From Delftia acidovorans (GTDB lineage: Bacteria > Pseudomonadota > Gammaproteobacteria > Burkholderiales > Burkholderiaceae_C), in NCBI GenBank assembly GCA_031286585.1, contig JAITUC010000019.1, positions 1 to 64,000 of the forward strand: 64,000 nt of DNA, written 5' to 3'. This document shows, in pieces, positions 15,376-23,750 of the stretch. Numbering within the stretch: the stretch's first letter is position 1; every line of letters starts with the position of its first letter. The notes below the pieces were generated by a model, which saw only the letters and a list, made by a program, of their open reading frames with translations, ran no database searches and was not told the origin of the DNA. A program made the position numbers and the translations under genes.

Positions 15376-16245
15376 ATGCTCAAGAAGATGCTCGGCGTCT
15401 ACAGCGCTCCCCGTGCCCATTGGGTGGGCGACGGATTTCCCGTGCGCTCGCTGTTCAGCTACGGCAACCATGGCGCGGCTCTGAGCCCCTTTCTGCTGCT
15501 GGACCACGCAGGCCCCGCCAGCTTCGAGCCGGCCTCCCAGCCTCGCGGCGTGGGCGTGCATCCGCACCGCGGCTTCGAGACCGTGACCATCGTCTACGAG
15601 GGCGAAGTCGAGCATCGGGACTCGACCGGTGCTGGCGGCCTGATCGGCCCTGGCGACGTGCAGTGGATGACGGCCGGCTCGGGCATCCTGCATGAGGAAT
15701 TCCATTCCCATGCCTTCACCGAACGCGGCGGACAGCTGGAAATGGTGCAGCTGTGGGTGAACCTGCCTGCCAGGGACAAGTCGGCTGCGCCCGGCTACCA
15801 GACCCTGCTGGATGGACAGATCCCTTCCGTGGAACTGCCCGGCGGCTCAGGCCGGGTGCGGGTGATTGCCGGAGCCTTCGGGAACAGCCAGGGGCCGGCG
15901 CGCACCTTCACGCCCATCAATGTCTGGGACCTGCGCCTGAAAGCCGGCAGCAGCACCGAGCTGCGCGCCAAGCCCGGACATACGCTGGCCCTGGTCGTGC
16001 TGCACGGCACGGTGCTGGTCAACGACGGCGAGGTCGTTCGCGAAGGCCAGCTGGTGCACTTCGATCGCGAGGCTGAACTGGTGCGCCTGGAGGCCAACAA
16101 CGACGCCACGCTGCTGTGGCTGGAGGGCGAGCCCATCGAGGAACCCGTGGTGGGCCACGGCCCGTTCGTGATGAACAGCGAGGCCGAGATCCGCGAGGCC
16201 ATTGCCGACTTCAACGCGGGTCGCTTCGGCCATATGGCTGTCTGA
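15376..16245 (+). CDS. Pirin-family protein
   Basis: 289 residues from the ATG at 15376, preceded by AAGGAGA; the longer frame from 15274 has no such site. Two cupin domains are present. The N-terminal one keeps all four metal ligands: His62 and His64 ([10 protein letters not shown]), His106 and Glu108 (GSGILHEEF). Pirins are cytoplasmic iron-binding proteins; bacterial ones include quercetin dioxygenases and modulators of pyruvate dehydrogenase. The gene faces a LysR regulator and is followed by an isochorismatase-fold hydrolase, a pairing common in proteobacteria. The exact reaction is unknown. Confidence 0.9.
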   Translation: MLKKMLGVYSAPRAHWVGDGFPVRSLFSYGNHGAALSPFLLLDHAGPASFEPASQPRGVGVHPHRGFETVTIVYEGEVEHRDSTGAGGLIGPGDVQWMTAGSGILHEEFHSHAFTERGGQLEMVQLWVNLPARDKSAAPGYQTLLDGQIPSVELPGGSGRVRVIAGAFGNSQGPARTFTPINVWDLRLKAGSSTELRAKPGHTLALVVLHGTVLVNDGEVVREGQLVHFDREAELVRLEANNDATLLWLEGEPIEEPVVGHGPFVMNSEAEIREAIADFNAGRFGHMAV

Positions 16246-16269
16246 GCCCGCAAGGCCGCGAGGCCTTTC

Positions 16270-16292
16270 GCCCCTGCCCACAAGGCAGGGGC
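16270..16292 (+). terminator. GC-rich hairpin after the pirin gene
   Basis: A perfect 9-bp stem GCCCCTGCC / GGCAGGGGC with loop CACAA, 25 bases after the pirin stop. There is no T run, so it may be a weak terminator or an mRNA-stabilising hairpin before the hydrolase gene. Confidence 0.4.
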
Positions 16293-16345
16293 ATCCCCTT
16301 CCCGCCTCCCATTGCTTTCACTTCGCTTTTTCAAAGGAGCCAACC

Positions 16346-17032
16346 ATGTCCCACAACCCGCTTGCCCATTTCGGAGACTCCCGTCCGGTCATCGACCCGG
16401 AAGACGCCGCCATGCTGCTGATCGATCATCAAAGCGGCCTCTTCCAGACCGTCAACGACATGCCGATGACACGGCTGCGCGCACACGCCGCCGCCCTGGC
16501 GAAGATGGCCACACTGACCGGCATGCCTGTCATCACTACGGCATCCGTTCCACAGGGACCCAACGGCCCGTTGATTCCCGAGATTCATGCCAACGCTCCG
16601 CATGCCCGGTACGTCGCGCGCAAGGGCGAAATCAACGCTTGGGACAACCCCGACTTCGTTGAGGCCGTCAGGGCGACTGGCCGCCGCACTTTGATCATTG
16701 CCGGCACGATCACCAGTGTCTGCATGGCCTTTCCGTCCATCAGTGCAGTGCACGAGGGCTACAAGGTGTTTGCGGTGATCGACGCCTCAGGCACCTATTC
16801 CAAGATGGCCCAGGAAATCACGCTGGCCCGCGTGGTGCAGGCTGGCGTGGTGCCCATGGACACGGCCGCCGTGGCCTCGGAACTGCAGCGCACATGGAAT
16901 CGCGACGACGCTGCGCAATGGGCTGAGGTCTATACCCAGATCTTCCCCGAGTACCAATTGCTGATCGAAAGCTACGGCAAGGCACAGAGCGTGGCGCTCC
17001 ATGGCGAAGCCCTGGACTCGCAGCGCGTCTGA
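16346..17032 (+). CDS. Isochorismatase-fold hydrolase, YcaC-like
   Basis: 228 residues from the ATG at 16346, preceded by AAAGGAG. The catalytic triad of the family is visible: Asp27 (LLIDHQSGL), Lys93 ([12 protein letters not shown]) and Cys126 (TSVCMAF). The motifs closely follow YcaC, a cytoplasmic multimeric hydrolase whose natural substrate is unknown. It lies 100 bases after the pirin gene in the same direction and is probably co-transcribed or separately promoted by the same LysR control. Assigning a substrate would be a guess. Confidence 0.88.
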   Translation: MSHNPLAHFGDSRPVIDPEDAAMLLIDHQSGLFQTVNDMPMTRLRAHAAALAKMATLTGMPVITTASVPQGPNGPLIPEIHANAPHARYVARKGEINAWDNPDFVEAVRATGRRTLIIAGTITSVCMAFPSISAVHEGYKVFAVIDASGTYSKMAQEITLARVVQAGVVPMDTAAVASELQRTWNRDDAAQWAEVYTQIFPEYQLLIESYGKAQSVALHGEALDSQRV

Positions 17033-17254
17033 CTGAGGACAGCGGTTGAAGAATACGACGACAGATCCAGCCTGAGCGGTGCATACCGCTTGGTCAGGCA
17101 AGGAAGCTGGTAGAGAACCGGCCAGGAACGCGGGCGAGCCCTGTTTCTGGCCTGCACAGAATCCGCGCGCCTGGAGCATGCCGTTGACCCCTTTTTCTGG
17201 CGACTTGTCGCCACTGGCGCTTCATTGTCGTTTGCAAGATTGCCGATGAACTTC

Positions 17255-17267
17255 ATGTAAGTTACAT
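17255..17267. promoter_or_regulatory. 13-bp palindrome upstream of the degenerate recombinase
   Basis: ATGTAAGTTACAT is a palindrome with a single central base, 41 bases before the recombinase ATG. The gap 17033-17307 holds no convincing gene, and this is its only clear symmetry. It could be an operator or a recombination-type site. Confidence 0.35.
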
Positions 17268-17307
17268 TGAATGCATCCATTCACCTTCCACTTCGTTCGC
17301 AAAGCCT

Positions 17308-18369
17308 ATGACGTCGTCGATCTCCCTAGCACCCGCCAGCAGCAAGCCGTCGTCCACTGTCCCCGACGGGCTGGCCCTGTTCCGGCATTGGCTGGAAACC
17401 GAGGGCGCCAAGGGCTGGGATGCCCTGGACACGGCGCCCGACAGCGGCTACGAAAAGGTATGGCGTGCCTGGCTGCGCAGCCTGGGCGATGCCGGCATAT
17501 CAGCCAAAGGAAGTCTCTCCTCCCCTGCCACACCCAAAGGGAAAGCCAAGGCGAAGGCCCGCGCCTGGCAACAGGCCACCGCCGTTGATGTCCAGAATTT
17601 CCTGCGCCCGCGTGAAGGCCAGCTGTCTGGCCACCAGCCCGGCCGCCGCATCAGCGAGGTCACGCGCAGGCGCTACTGGCGCCTGCTGGAACGCATTTAC
17701 GACCATGCGCTGGACCACGGCTGGGTCAGCGCCAATCCCGCCGCAGGGCTGGCGCCGCAGGAACGCCCACCTGCCGAAGACGGCCAGGGCCATTGCCTTC
17801 CCGCGCCGCTGTGGAATGCCCTGCCCCGCCACATACCGATGGCCGACGGCTTTCAGTCGGCGCGCGATCGTGCCATCTTGCTGCTGCTCTACGAACTGGC
17901 GCTGGCGCCCGAGGAGGTGCGCGGCCTGTGCTGGCGCGATGTGCAATGCGCCGGACCAGGCGATGGCCTTCCCTGTCAATTGCATATCGATGGCGCTCGC
18001 GCCGCGCAGCAGCGCACGCTGGATCTGTCGGAAACGGTGGTGAAGGCGCTGCAGGACTGGAAAGGCTTCAGCGCCGGCCAGCGCGGGCCGGAGGCCGTCC
18101 AGCCCGATGCCACGGTCTTTTACTCGCGAGAGGGGCAGCCGCTGTCGGTGCGCGTGCTGTTCCATGTGGCGTCGCAGCTGATACAGCGCGCCCATGCCGC
18201 GCAGCCCGCCTCGGCGCAGCAGGCGCCGCTGCACCGCGTCGGCCCGCAGGTGCTGCGCAACACGGCCATCGTGCAGTGGCTGCGCGCGGGCCGTGCCGAG
18301 ACAGAGGTCGTGCAGTGGATAGGCGTGGAAAGCGCGCGCGCCCTGCGCCATCTGCAGCATTACCTGTAG
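17308..18369 (+). CDS. Tyrosine-recombinase-fold protein with degraded active site
   Basis: 353 residues. The overall plan follows XerC-like recombinases: an N-terminal SAM-like DNA-binding part (FLRPREGQLSGHQ... RRRYWRLLERIYDHALDHGWVSANPA) and a C-terminal catalytic domain. In that domain the box I Arg is missing (LALAPEEVRGL where TGLRxxEL is expected), the first His of box II is replaced by Gln (GPQVLRNTA, Arg kept), and the later His is Val (WIGVESA). A Tyr remains near the C-terminus (LQHYL). So it probably binds DNA but cannot cut normally. It is not next to any island genes and looks like a resident chromosomal gene. Confidence 0.7.
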   Translation: MTSSISLAPASSKPSSTVPDGLALFRHWLETEGAKGWDALDTAPDSGYEKVWRAWLRSLGDAGISAKGSLSSPATPKGKAKAKARAWQQATAVDVQNFLRPREGQLSGHQPGRRISEVTRRRYWRLLERIYDHALDHGWVSANPAAGLAPQERPPAEDGQGHCLPAPLWNALPRHIPMADGFQSARDRAILLLLYELALAPEEVRGLCWRDVQCAGPGDGLPCQLHIDGARAAQQRTLDLSETVVKALQDWKGFSAGQRGPEAVQPDATVFYSREGQPLSVRVLFHVASQLIQRAHAAQPASAQQAPLHRVGPQVLRNTAIVQWLRAGRAETEVVQWIGVESARALRHLQHYL

Positions 18370-18403
18370 CAGACGGCGCGGGGAACGCAGCGGGCAACCC
18401 GCC

Positions 18404-20524
18404 TTAGAACGCCACCTTGACGCCCACCGTGATGTTGCGCCCCATCAGCGGCGCGGCATTCTTGATGAACGAGGTGTGGGCGAAGGCCAGGCGGTTGGTC
18501 AGGTTGCTGCCCTTGATGAAGAACTGCCAGGGCATGCCAGCAGAGGTGCGCAGCGTGTAGCTGGCCGAGACGTTGAGCATGCCGTAGCCATCCGTCTCGG
18601 TCTCATAGGCGGTGACGCGGTTCTGGCGCAGCACCTGCACCCATTCGGCCTGGGCATCCCAGCCCTTGTAGAAGGTGTCCACGCGCAGGCCCACGCGCGC
18701 AGCGGGGATGCGCGGCAAGGCGGAGCCGTCTTCCAGCCGCGCACGCACGGCGTCACCGAACAGGGTCACGCCCCATTGGCGCGACAGCTTCTGGCGCACC
18801 TGGCCCTCCACGCCGGTGAAGCGCGCATCGGCCTGGGTGTACTGCAGCAGTTGCAGGCCATCGTGCTCATCCAGCGTGGCGCCGTAGATGTAGCCCTTGA
18901 CGCGATGGTGGAAGGCATTGACGCTGAACGTGGTGTCGCCCGCCGTCTTGCGCAGGCCGATGTCCAGCGCCTGCGAGCGTTCGCGCTTGAGGTCGGCATT
19001 GCCGCGCTCGTAGGTGGAAGTCGCCATGTGCAGGCCGTTGGCGTACAGCTCCTCGGCCGTGGGAAGGCGGTTGCCCTGCGTCAGCGAAGCCGACAGGCTG
19101 TAGCCCGGGGTGAACTTCCACACCGAGCCCAGCGAGAACGATGTGCCGCTGTGGCTGCGCGAGATGGCGCTTTGCTGGGCGTCCACGGTCTGGCGCTCGT
19201 GGCGCAGCGCAGCCTGCCAGCGCCAGTCCTGCCAGCGGTATTCCTCCAGCAGGTAGATGCTGTTGCGCCGGGTTTCGGTGGGTTGCACATAGGCTTCCTC
19301 ACCTTCGGCACTGAATTTGCGCTGCACGGTCTGCAGGCCGATGACGCCGCGCCAGCCGGCGATGGGCTCCAGGTCTGCCTCCACGCGCAGGTCATGGGCG
19401 CGGTTCTTGAACGTGGTCGAGACCTGGCCGCCTTCGATCTCGTCATGGCGATAGTCGGTCCAGCCACCGCGCACGCGCAGCGCCGCGATGCCGGCCGTCG
19501 GGTTGCGCCATTCGCCGCGCAGATCCCAGCGCTCGCTGGTGAGATCGACCACCGGCACGCTGCCATGGTCTTGGTCATCGCCGCCGTGGTCATGTCCGTC
19601 CTCGCCTCCGTGGTCATGGCCGCCGCAGTGCAGATGGTCACCATGGGTATGGCAGCCCTCGAAGCTGTGGTTGTGGCCTGGCAGCCCGTAGCGCGCTGTC
19701 TGGCGTGTGTACGCCAGGCCCAGATAGCCCTGGGTGCCGATCCAGGACAGGCCCAGGCTGCCGGTATCCGTGCGGTTGAAGCTGCCCGCCACGCGGCCCT
19801 GGGACTGGCCGTTGGGCGCCCAGCCGCTGCCTACGCGGTAGTCGCCGGCATCGCGCGCCATGCCCTCGGCATGGATGGCCAGCTGGCCGGCGCCGCCCGT
19901 CAGCGAGAACGCGCCCGCCGTCTCGCCCGCGCCGGTGCTGCCGCGCAGCTGGGCCGAGCCCGTGATGCCGTTCTTGGGAATGGACGTGGGAATCTTGTCG
20001 TCGAGAATGTTGACCACGCCGCCCATGGCGCCGCCACCGCCATAGATCAGCGCCGAGGGACCGCGCAGCACTTCGATCTGCGTGGCCAGCATGGGCTCGC
20101 TGGCCACGGCATGGTCAGGGCTGATGGTGGAGGCATCGTGCAGCTCGGAGCCATCGCTGAGGATTTGCACGCGCGGGCCGTCCATGCCGCGGATGATGGG
20201 CCGGCTTGCGCCTGCGCCGAAATGGCTGGCATGGATGCCGGGCTCGCCGTCCAGCGTCTCGCCCAGCGTGGCGGCCTGGCGCAGCGTGAGCACGTCGCCT
20301 TCCAGCACCGTGGCCGGCGTGGACATGTCGGCCGAGGTCAGGCCCAGGCCGCTGGCCTTGACCGTCACCTCGTTGAGCACGGGGCCGTCGCTGCGCGGAG
20401 CCCCCGCCTCGGCGGTGGCTGCGGGTACGGGCTCGGCAGGCTCTGCCGCCATGGCCAGACCGCCCGTCGCCGGGCCCAGCACGCCTGCCAGCAGCAGTTG
20501 CTGCAGCAGCGGGCGCAGTTTCAT
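18404..20524 (-). CDS. TonB-dependent outer-membrane receptor, ZnuD-like zinc uptake
   Basis: 706 residues from the ATG at 20524, preceded by AGGGGGAAAGG; the frame extends to 20713 but without a better site. A signal peptide covers residues 1-25 (LLLAGVLGPATGGLAMAA). The plug domain (about 45-165) contains the TonB-dependent motif region and GIHASHFGAGASRPIIRGMDG. The barrel carries an extracellular loop at about residues 278-320 with more than a dozen His, two Cys and many Asp (HNHSFEGCHTHGDHLHC and so on), the hallmark of ZnuD zinc receptors. The C-terminus ends in Phe as expected for a barrel. The nearby Fur/Zur-type regulator supports zinc-controlled expression. Confidence 0.88.
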   Translation of the reverse strand: MKLRPLLQQLLLAGVLGPATGGLAMAAEPAEPVPAATAEAGAPRSDGPVLNEVTVKASGLGLTSADMSTPATVLEGDVLTLRQAATLGETLDGEPGIHASHFGAGASRPIIRGMDGPRVQILSDGSELHDASTISPDHAVASEPMLATQIEVLRGPSALIYGGGGAMGGVVNILDDKIPTSIPKNGITGSAQLRGSTGAGETAGAFSLTGGAGQLAIHAEGMARDAGDYRVGSGWAPNGQSQGRVAGSFNRTDTGSLGLSWIGTQGYLGLAYTRQTARYGLPGHNHSFEGCHTHGDHLHCGGHDHGGEDGHDHGGDDQDHGSVPVVDLTSERWDLRGEWRNPTAGIAALRVRGGWTDYRHDEIEGGQVSTTFKNRAHDLRVEADLEPIAGWRGVIGLQTVQRKFSAEGEEAYVQPTETRRNSIYLLEEYRWQDWRWQAALRHERQTVDAQQSAISRSHSGTSFSLGSVWKFTPGYSLSASLTQGNRLPTAEELYANGLHMATSTYERGNADLKRERSQALDIGLRKTAGDTTFSVNAFHHRVKGYIYGATLDEHDGLQLLQYTQADARFTGVEGQVRQKLSRQWGVTLFGDAVRARLEDGSALPRIPAARVGLRVDTFYKGWDAQAEWVQVLRQNRVTAYETETDGYGMLNVSASYTLRTSAGMPWQFFIKGSNLTNRLAFAHTSFIKNAAPLMGRNITVGVKVAF

Positions 20525-20739
20525 CCTTTCCCCCTGCGCCTTGGCATCCTGGTGGTATTGCTTTGTTGTCACTCTCATCACTGTTCTTCCCGGCAGCGGC
20601 CGGCCACGGCCCTGCGGGGCGTGGAAATCCGGGCGCTGCAAAAAAATGGCGTCGGAAGCGGACGGCCACGGCGCGCCCTGCAGGCGCATGCGGCCATCCG
20701 ATCGGATATGCATTCAAGGAACTGCCGGACCTGGGCGCG

Positions 20740-20770
20740 GCGCCTTGTTGCATTCAATGCGGCAAGGCGC
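20740..20770. promoter_or_regulatory. 31-bp near-perfect inverted repeat ahead of the zinc receptor gene
   Basis: Two 15-base arms around a single C match except for two adjacent G/T wobble positions; the core is GCATTCAATGC. It lies about 215 bases upstream of the receptor ATG and 50 bases after the stop of the gene before. It may be a regulator site or a hairpin terminator without T run. A similar core, GCATTATGC, appears at 22320-22328 beside the Zur-type gene. Confidence 0.4.
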
Positions 20771-20819
20771 GGCCAAACGGCGCTGCAGGGCAGGCGCATG
20801 CAGCGCCAGCCCCGGAGAT

Positions 20820-21275
20820 TCAAGCCGCCAGGTGGACAGTGATGGGATGCGGGGGGCCTCGCGCATCGAAGAAGGCCGCCAGCATGCGGCCATCGCGCAC
20901 GATGACCGGCTGGACGGGTTCGGCCTGCTCGCCCCAGAAAGGCGGCAAAACCACGGCGGATGGCGGCCCCGCCATGCCTTCGTGCAACTGGTCCAGCAGT
21001 TGGCAGTCCGCCGGGCCGTGGCCCGAGAACAGTGCATGGACCCAATCGACGGGTGCCTTGCAGGACGTGGCAACCACCTCCACCGGTCCATGGAGCGAGG
21101 CTGCAGCCAGGCCGCCCGCGTGCACCACGCGGTGCATCTGGCCCAGCAACGGCGCCAGGGCAATGGACCAGACCAGCAGCCAGGCCACCAGCCAGGCCCG
21201 ACTCGGCACGGCGCCGCGCAGCCCAAGCCGTGAGGCCTGCGCTGGCAAGTGACGTTCCGTGGGTTGCAAGGGCAT
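20820..21275 (-). CDS. Small membrane/exported protein, DUF2946-like
   Basis: 151 residues from the ATG at 21275; a TTG at 21320 is also in frame. One hydrophobic helix near residues 25-46 (AWLVAWLLVWSIALAPLLGQ) is followed by MHRVVH, a conserved-looking periplasmic part with a pair of Cys (ATSCKAP and ADCQLLDQ), and the ending FFDARGPPHPITV. The FDARGPP end and the HRVVH motif recall DUF2946, a family found in metal-related loci and of unknown role. It sits between the His/Cys-rich secreted protein and the zinc receptor on the same strand, so it is likely part of the zinc response. The match is from memory and should be treated as tentative. Confidence 0.6.
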   Translation of the reverse strand: MPLQPTERHLPAQASRLGLRGAVPSRAWLVAWLLVWSIALAPLLGQMHRVVHAGGLAAASLHGPVEVVATSCKAPVDWVHALFSGHGPADCQLLDQLHEGMAGPPSAVVLPPFWGEQAEPVQPVIVRDGRMLAAFFDARGPPHPITVHLAA

Positions 21276-21397
21276 GGAGGGATCAGGGGCTGGATGGGCA
21301 GCGCAAAGTGTATGCGCCAATTTGCCGGGCAGGTTTCACCGTCCCGTCACAAAGACTGGCGATTTCTCACGGTGGCACACGGCAGGAAGAACCTCGC

Positions 21398-21706
21398 TCA
21401 ATGCGCATGGCGCATGCCGCAGAACTTGCCCAGCGCCAGTCCCTTGCAATCGGCCTGTAGTTGCTTTTGGCATTGTCCGTGGTCGCGGCCGGCGGCCAGG
21501 CACTGCGCGGCGGCTTCGTGGGCCCTGGCCATGGCGCGATGGCGTTCCATGTCGGCCCGGGCATGGGCATCGAGCTGGGCCGAGGCGCCCTGTGCCTTGG
21601 CGTCCGGCTGGGCTTTCGCGTGGTCGTGGTCATGTGCCTGGGCCGCGGCGGCCAGGAAGACAGCGGCCAGGATCAAGGAAGCGGAGCGGAACGGTGCAAG
21701 GGTCAT
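21398..21706 (-). CDS. Small exported His- and Cys-rich protein
   Basis: 102 residues from the ATG at 21706, preceded by AGGA. Residues 1-24 are a signal peptide (LILAAVFLAAAAQA), after which the mature protein begins with HDHDHAK. The C-terminal half has four Cys (69, 79, 87, 96), evenly spaced, and more His, ending CGMRHAH. The sequence suggests a periplasmic metal-binding protein with two disulphides or a Cys/His metal site. It lies between the Zur-type regulator and the DUF2946-like gene on the same strand. I do not recognise a family. A zinc chaperone or buffer is an inference from the N-terminus and location. Confidence 0.65.
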   Translation of the reverse strand: MTLAPFRSASLILAAVFLAAAAQAHDHDHAKAQPDAKAQGASAQLDAHARADMERHRAMARAHEAAAQCLAAGRDHGQCQKQLQADCKGLALGKFCGMRHAH

Positions 21707-21756
21707 GCGAAATCCTGAAGGGCTATGCAAGAAAAGAAAGAGGCAAGGCGACCACC

Positions 21757-22254
21757 TCAGGCGGGCTGGGCATTCCGGGATGGCCCTGCACTGCTGCAGT
21801 CCTGGCACAGCCCTGTCACCGCCACATCGATGGCCCGGCCCTGCAGGCCGCTGGCGGCCAGCGCCTGGCGCAGTTGCAGCAAAGCGGCCTGCAACGGCTC
21901 GCCGCCACCGCCGTCCTCGCCGCCCAGCACAAAGGCGCTGTGGCAATCCGCACATTCGAAATGCGCCGCGGCATCGGCCTGCCTGGCCGCACCCTGCACG
22001 GACCTGCTGTAGCGGGCCACGCGGGCAGCATCCACGCTGCGGCGCAACACGCCGGCTGCCGCCAGGCGGTCGAGCAGCCGGTAGACGGTGACACGGTTGA
22101 CCTGCACGCCCTGCGCGTGCAGGGCCGCTTCCACATCGGCTTCGCTCAGGAGTGCATCGGCCCGCGACTCCCACATCGCCAGCACGGCCCGCGTGGCACG
22201 CGTCGAACGCATGCCGGCAGGTATGGGCAGGGAGGCGGGGGTCGGCAAGGACAT
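21757..22254 (-). CDS. Fur-family regulator, probably Zur
   Basis: 165 residues if the ATG at 22254 is used; ATGs at 22323 and 22212 are also in frame and the start is uncertain. The winged helix covers about residues 35-85 (LSEADVEAALHAQGVQVNRVTVYRLLDRLAAAGVLRR). Metal-binding elements follow: HFECADCHSAF (His98, Cys101, Cys104, His105) and a C-terminal LCQDC pair (Cys150, Cys153), the structural zinc site of the family. A Gly-rich loop lies between them. The neighbouring zinc receptor points to zinc-responsive repression. It could in principle be another Fur paralogue. Confidence 0.8.
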   Translation of the reverse strand: MSLPTPASLPIPAGMRSTRATRAVLAMWESRADALLSEADVEAALHAQGVQVNRVTVYRLLDRLAAAGVLRRSVDAARVARYSRSVQGAARQADAAAHFECADCHSAFVLGGEDGGGGEPLQAALLQLRQALAASGLQGRAIDVAVTGLCQDCSSAGPSRNAQPA

Positions 22255-22368
22255 GGATGGTGAAAAGTCAGGCCGCTGAACACGGCAGGGCAGCCAGGCG
22301 GCGTTATCGCAACCGGGTTGCATTATGCCCGCGAATCACAACCGCTTACATCACGCGCCGCCACCCGC

Positions 22369-22905
22369 TCACGGCTTGACCCAGCGCGCAAAGGCGCCCC
22401 GGAACTTCTGCACCTTGGGCCCCACGACAAAGGCGCAGTAGCCCTGGTTGGGGTGGTTGAGGAAGTAGTCCTGGTGATAGTCCTCTGCCGGCCAGTAGCT
22501 GGCCAGGGGCTGCACCTCGGTGACGATGGGCGCGTCGTAGGCACCGGCCTGCGTGAGTTCGGAGATCAGCGTGCGCGCCACTTCGGCCTGTTGCTCATTC
22601 GTGGTGTAGATGCCGCTGCGGTACTGCGTGCCCACATCATTGCCCTGGCGGTTGAGGGTGGTCGGGTCGTGCGTGCCGAAGAACACGGTGAGCAGGTCGC
22701 GCAGCGGGATCACGGCAGGATCGAACTGCACGCGGATGACCTCGGAATGGCCGGTCTCGCCGGTGCAGATGTCTTCGTAGCTGGGATCGTCCAGATCGCC
22801 ATTGGCGTAGCCGCTTTGCACGTCGCTCACGCCGCGCACACGGTCGAAAACGGCTTCGGTGCACCAGAAACAGCCGCCGCCCAGATAAATGGTTTCAGTC
22901 GTCAT
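22369..22905 (-). CDS. msrA: Peptide-methionine (S)-S-oxide reductase
   Basis: 178 residues from the ATG at 22905. The catalytic motif GCFWC places the active Cys at residue 12; other conserved parts are GYANGDLDDPSYEDICTGETGHSEVI and the C-terminal PAEDYHQDYFLNHP. It repairs oxidised methionine in proteins, in the cytoplasm, drawing electrons from thioredoxin. The frame can extend to 22947 but the ATG at 22905 fits the family. It is divergent from the efflux operon, sharing a 146-base gap. Confidence 0.95.
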   Translation of the reverse strand: MTTETIYLGGGCFWCTEAVFDRVRGVSDVQSGYANGDLDDPSYEDICTGETGHSEVIRVQFDPAVIPLRDLLTVFFGTHDPTTLNRQGNDVGTQYRSGIYTTNEQQAEVARTLISELTQAGAYDAPIVTEVQPLASYWPAEDYHQDYFLNHPNQGYCAFVVGPKVQKFRGAFARWVKP

Positions 22906-23025
22906 ATGCGCCTTTTCTATGAGGATGTCGAAAAAATAGCTGCACACTATTCATGCAGGCTGTTGCACCTGAAGGTTAGCCCATGCACAAGCCAGGTGAC
23001 GACGAGCGGTTCTGCGGTTACGATA

Positions 23026-23042
23026 ACTAACCCATCAGTCAT
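23026..23042. promoter_or_regulatory. Candidate TetR operator of the efflux operon
   Basis: GGTTACGATAACTAACC contains the inverted repeat GGTTA / TAACC with a seven-base spacer, and an inner GTTA-CGA-TAAC. It lies ten bases before the GTG of the tetR-type gene, a place where self-repression is expected. Binding is inferred. Confidence 0.45.
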
Positions 23043-23051
23043 TAATTTTCC

Positions 23052-23750
23052 GTGACCGACTCCCCCGCTTCTTCACCCGCCCCCGCCGAGCCTTCCGGAA
23101 AGCGCAGCCGCCGCAAGCAGGAGCGTCCCGGCGAGTTGCTGGAAGCGGCACTCGACCTCTTCGTGGAAAAGGGCTACGCCGCTACCCGCGTCGAAGAAGT
23201 CGCCGCCCGCGCCGGGGTCTCCAAGGGCACGCTGTTCCTCTATTTCGCGAGCAAGCAGGAGCTTTTCAAGGCCGTGGTGCGCCACAGCATCGCGGGCCGC
23301 TTCGGCGAATGGAGCGAAGAACTCGACAACTACTGCGCCCCTTCAACCGACCTGCTGCGCTACTGCTTCAAGTCCTGGTGGGAACGCATCGGCAGCACCA
23401 AGGCGTCGGGCATCACCAAGCTCATGCTCAGCGAGGCGGGCAATTTTCCCGAACTGTCGCAGTTCTACCACCAGGAAGTGGTTCTTCCGGGCCATGAGCT
23501 GATCCGGCGCATCCTGCAGCGCGGCGTCGAGCGCGGCGAGTTCCGGCCCATGGATCTGGACCTGTCCGTGCACTGCGTGGTCGCCCCGATGATGTTTCTG
23601 ATGATCTGGAAGCACTCGCTGGGCGGCTGCCTGCCCCATGGCGACTTCGATCCCGAGCAGTTTCTGGAATCCCAGATCGACTACCTGCTGCATGGCATGT
23701 GCCAGCCCCTTGCAGCTACCACACCACCCTCCTCCCCGTCCACACCATGA
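23052..23750 (+). CDS. TetR-family repressor of an RND efflux operon
   Basis: 232 residues starting at a GTG (23052). The N-terminal helix-turn-helix (ALDLFVEKGYAATRVEEVAARAGVSKGTLFLYFASKQELF, about residues 31-70) is typical of AcrR-like regulators, and the C-terminal part is a ligand-binding domain. A basic stretch GKRSRRKQER precedes it. The gene heads an operon with the fusion protein, overlapping it by four bases (ATGA), so repressor and pump are made from one message. The inducing compound is not known. Confidence 0.9.
   Translation: MTDSPASSPAPAEPSGKRSRRKQERPGELLEAALDLFVEKGYAATRVEEVAARAGVSKGTLFLYFASKQELFKAVVRHSIAGRFGEWSEELDNYCAPSTDLLRYCFKSWWERIGSTKASGITKLMLSEAGNFPELSQFYHQEVVLPGHELIRRILQRGVERGEFRPMDLDLSVHCVVAPMMFLMIWKHSLGGCLPHGDFDPEQFLESQIDYLLHGMCQPLAATTPPSSPSTP

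Noticed and set aside
16972..17280. Minus-strand small frame starting MDAFNVTYMKFIGNLANDNE
   Set aside because: It overlaps the YcaC-like gene over its 3' half, has no ribosome site or domain, and its composition after the first 30 residues is that of a shadow.
18476..20842. A plus-strand open frame opposite the zinc receptor
   Set aside because: The minus strand encodes a TonB receptor with signal, plug and barrel. The plus-strand product is without a recognisable fold.
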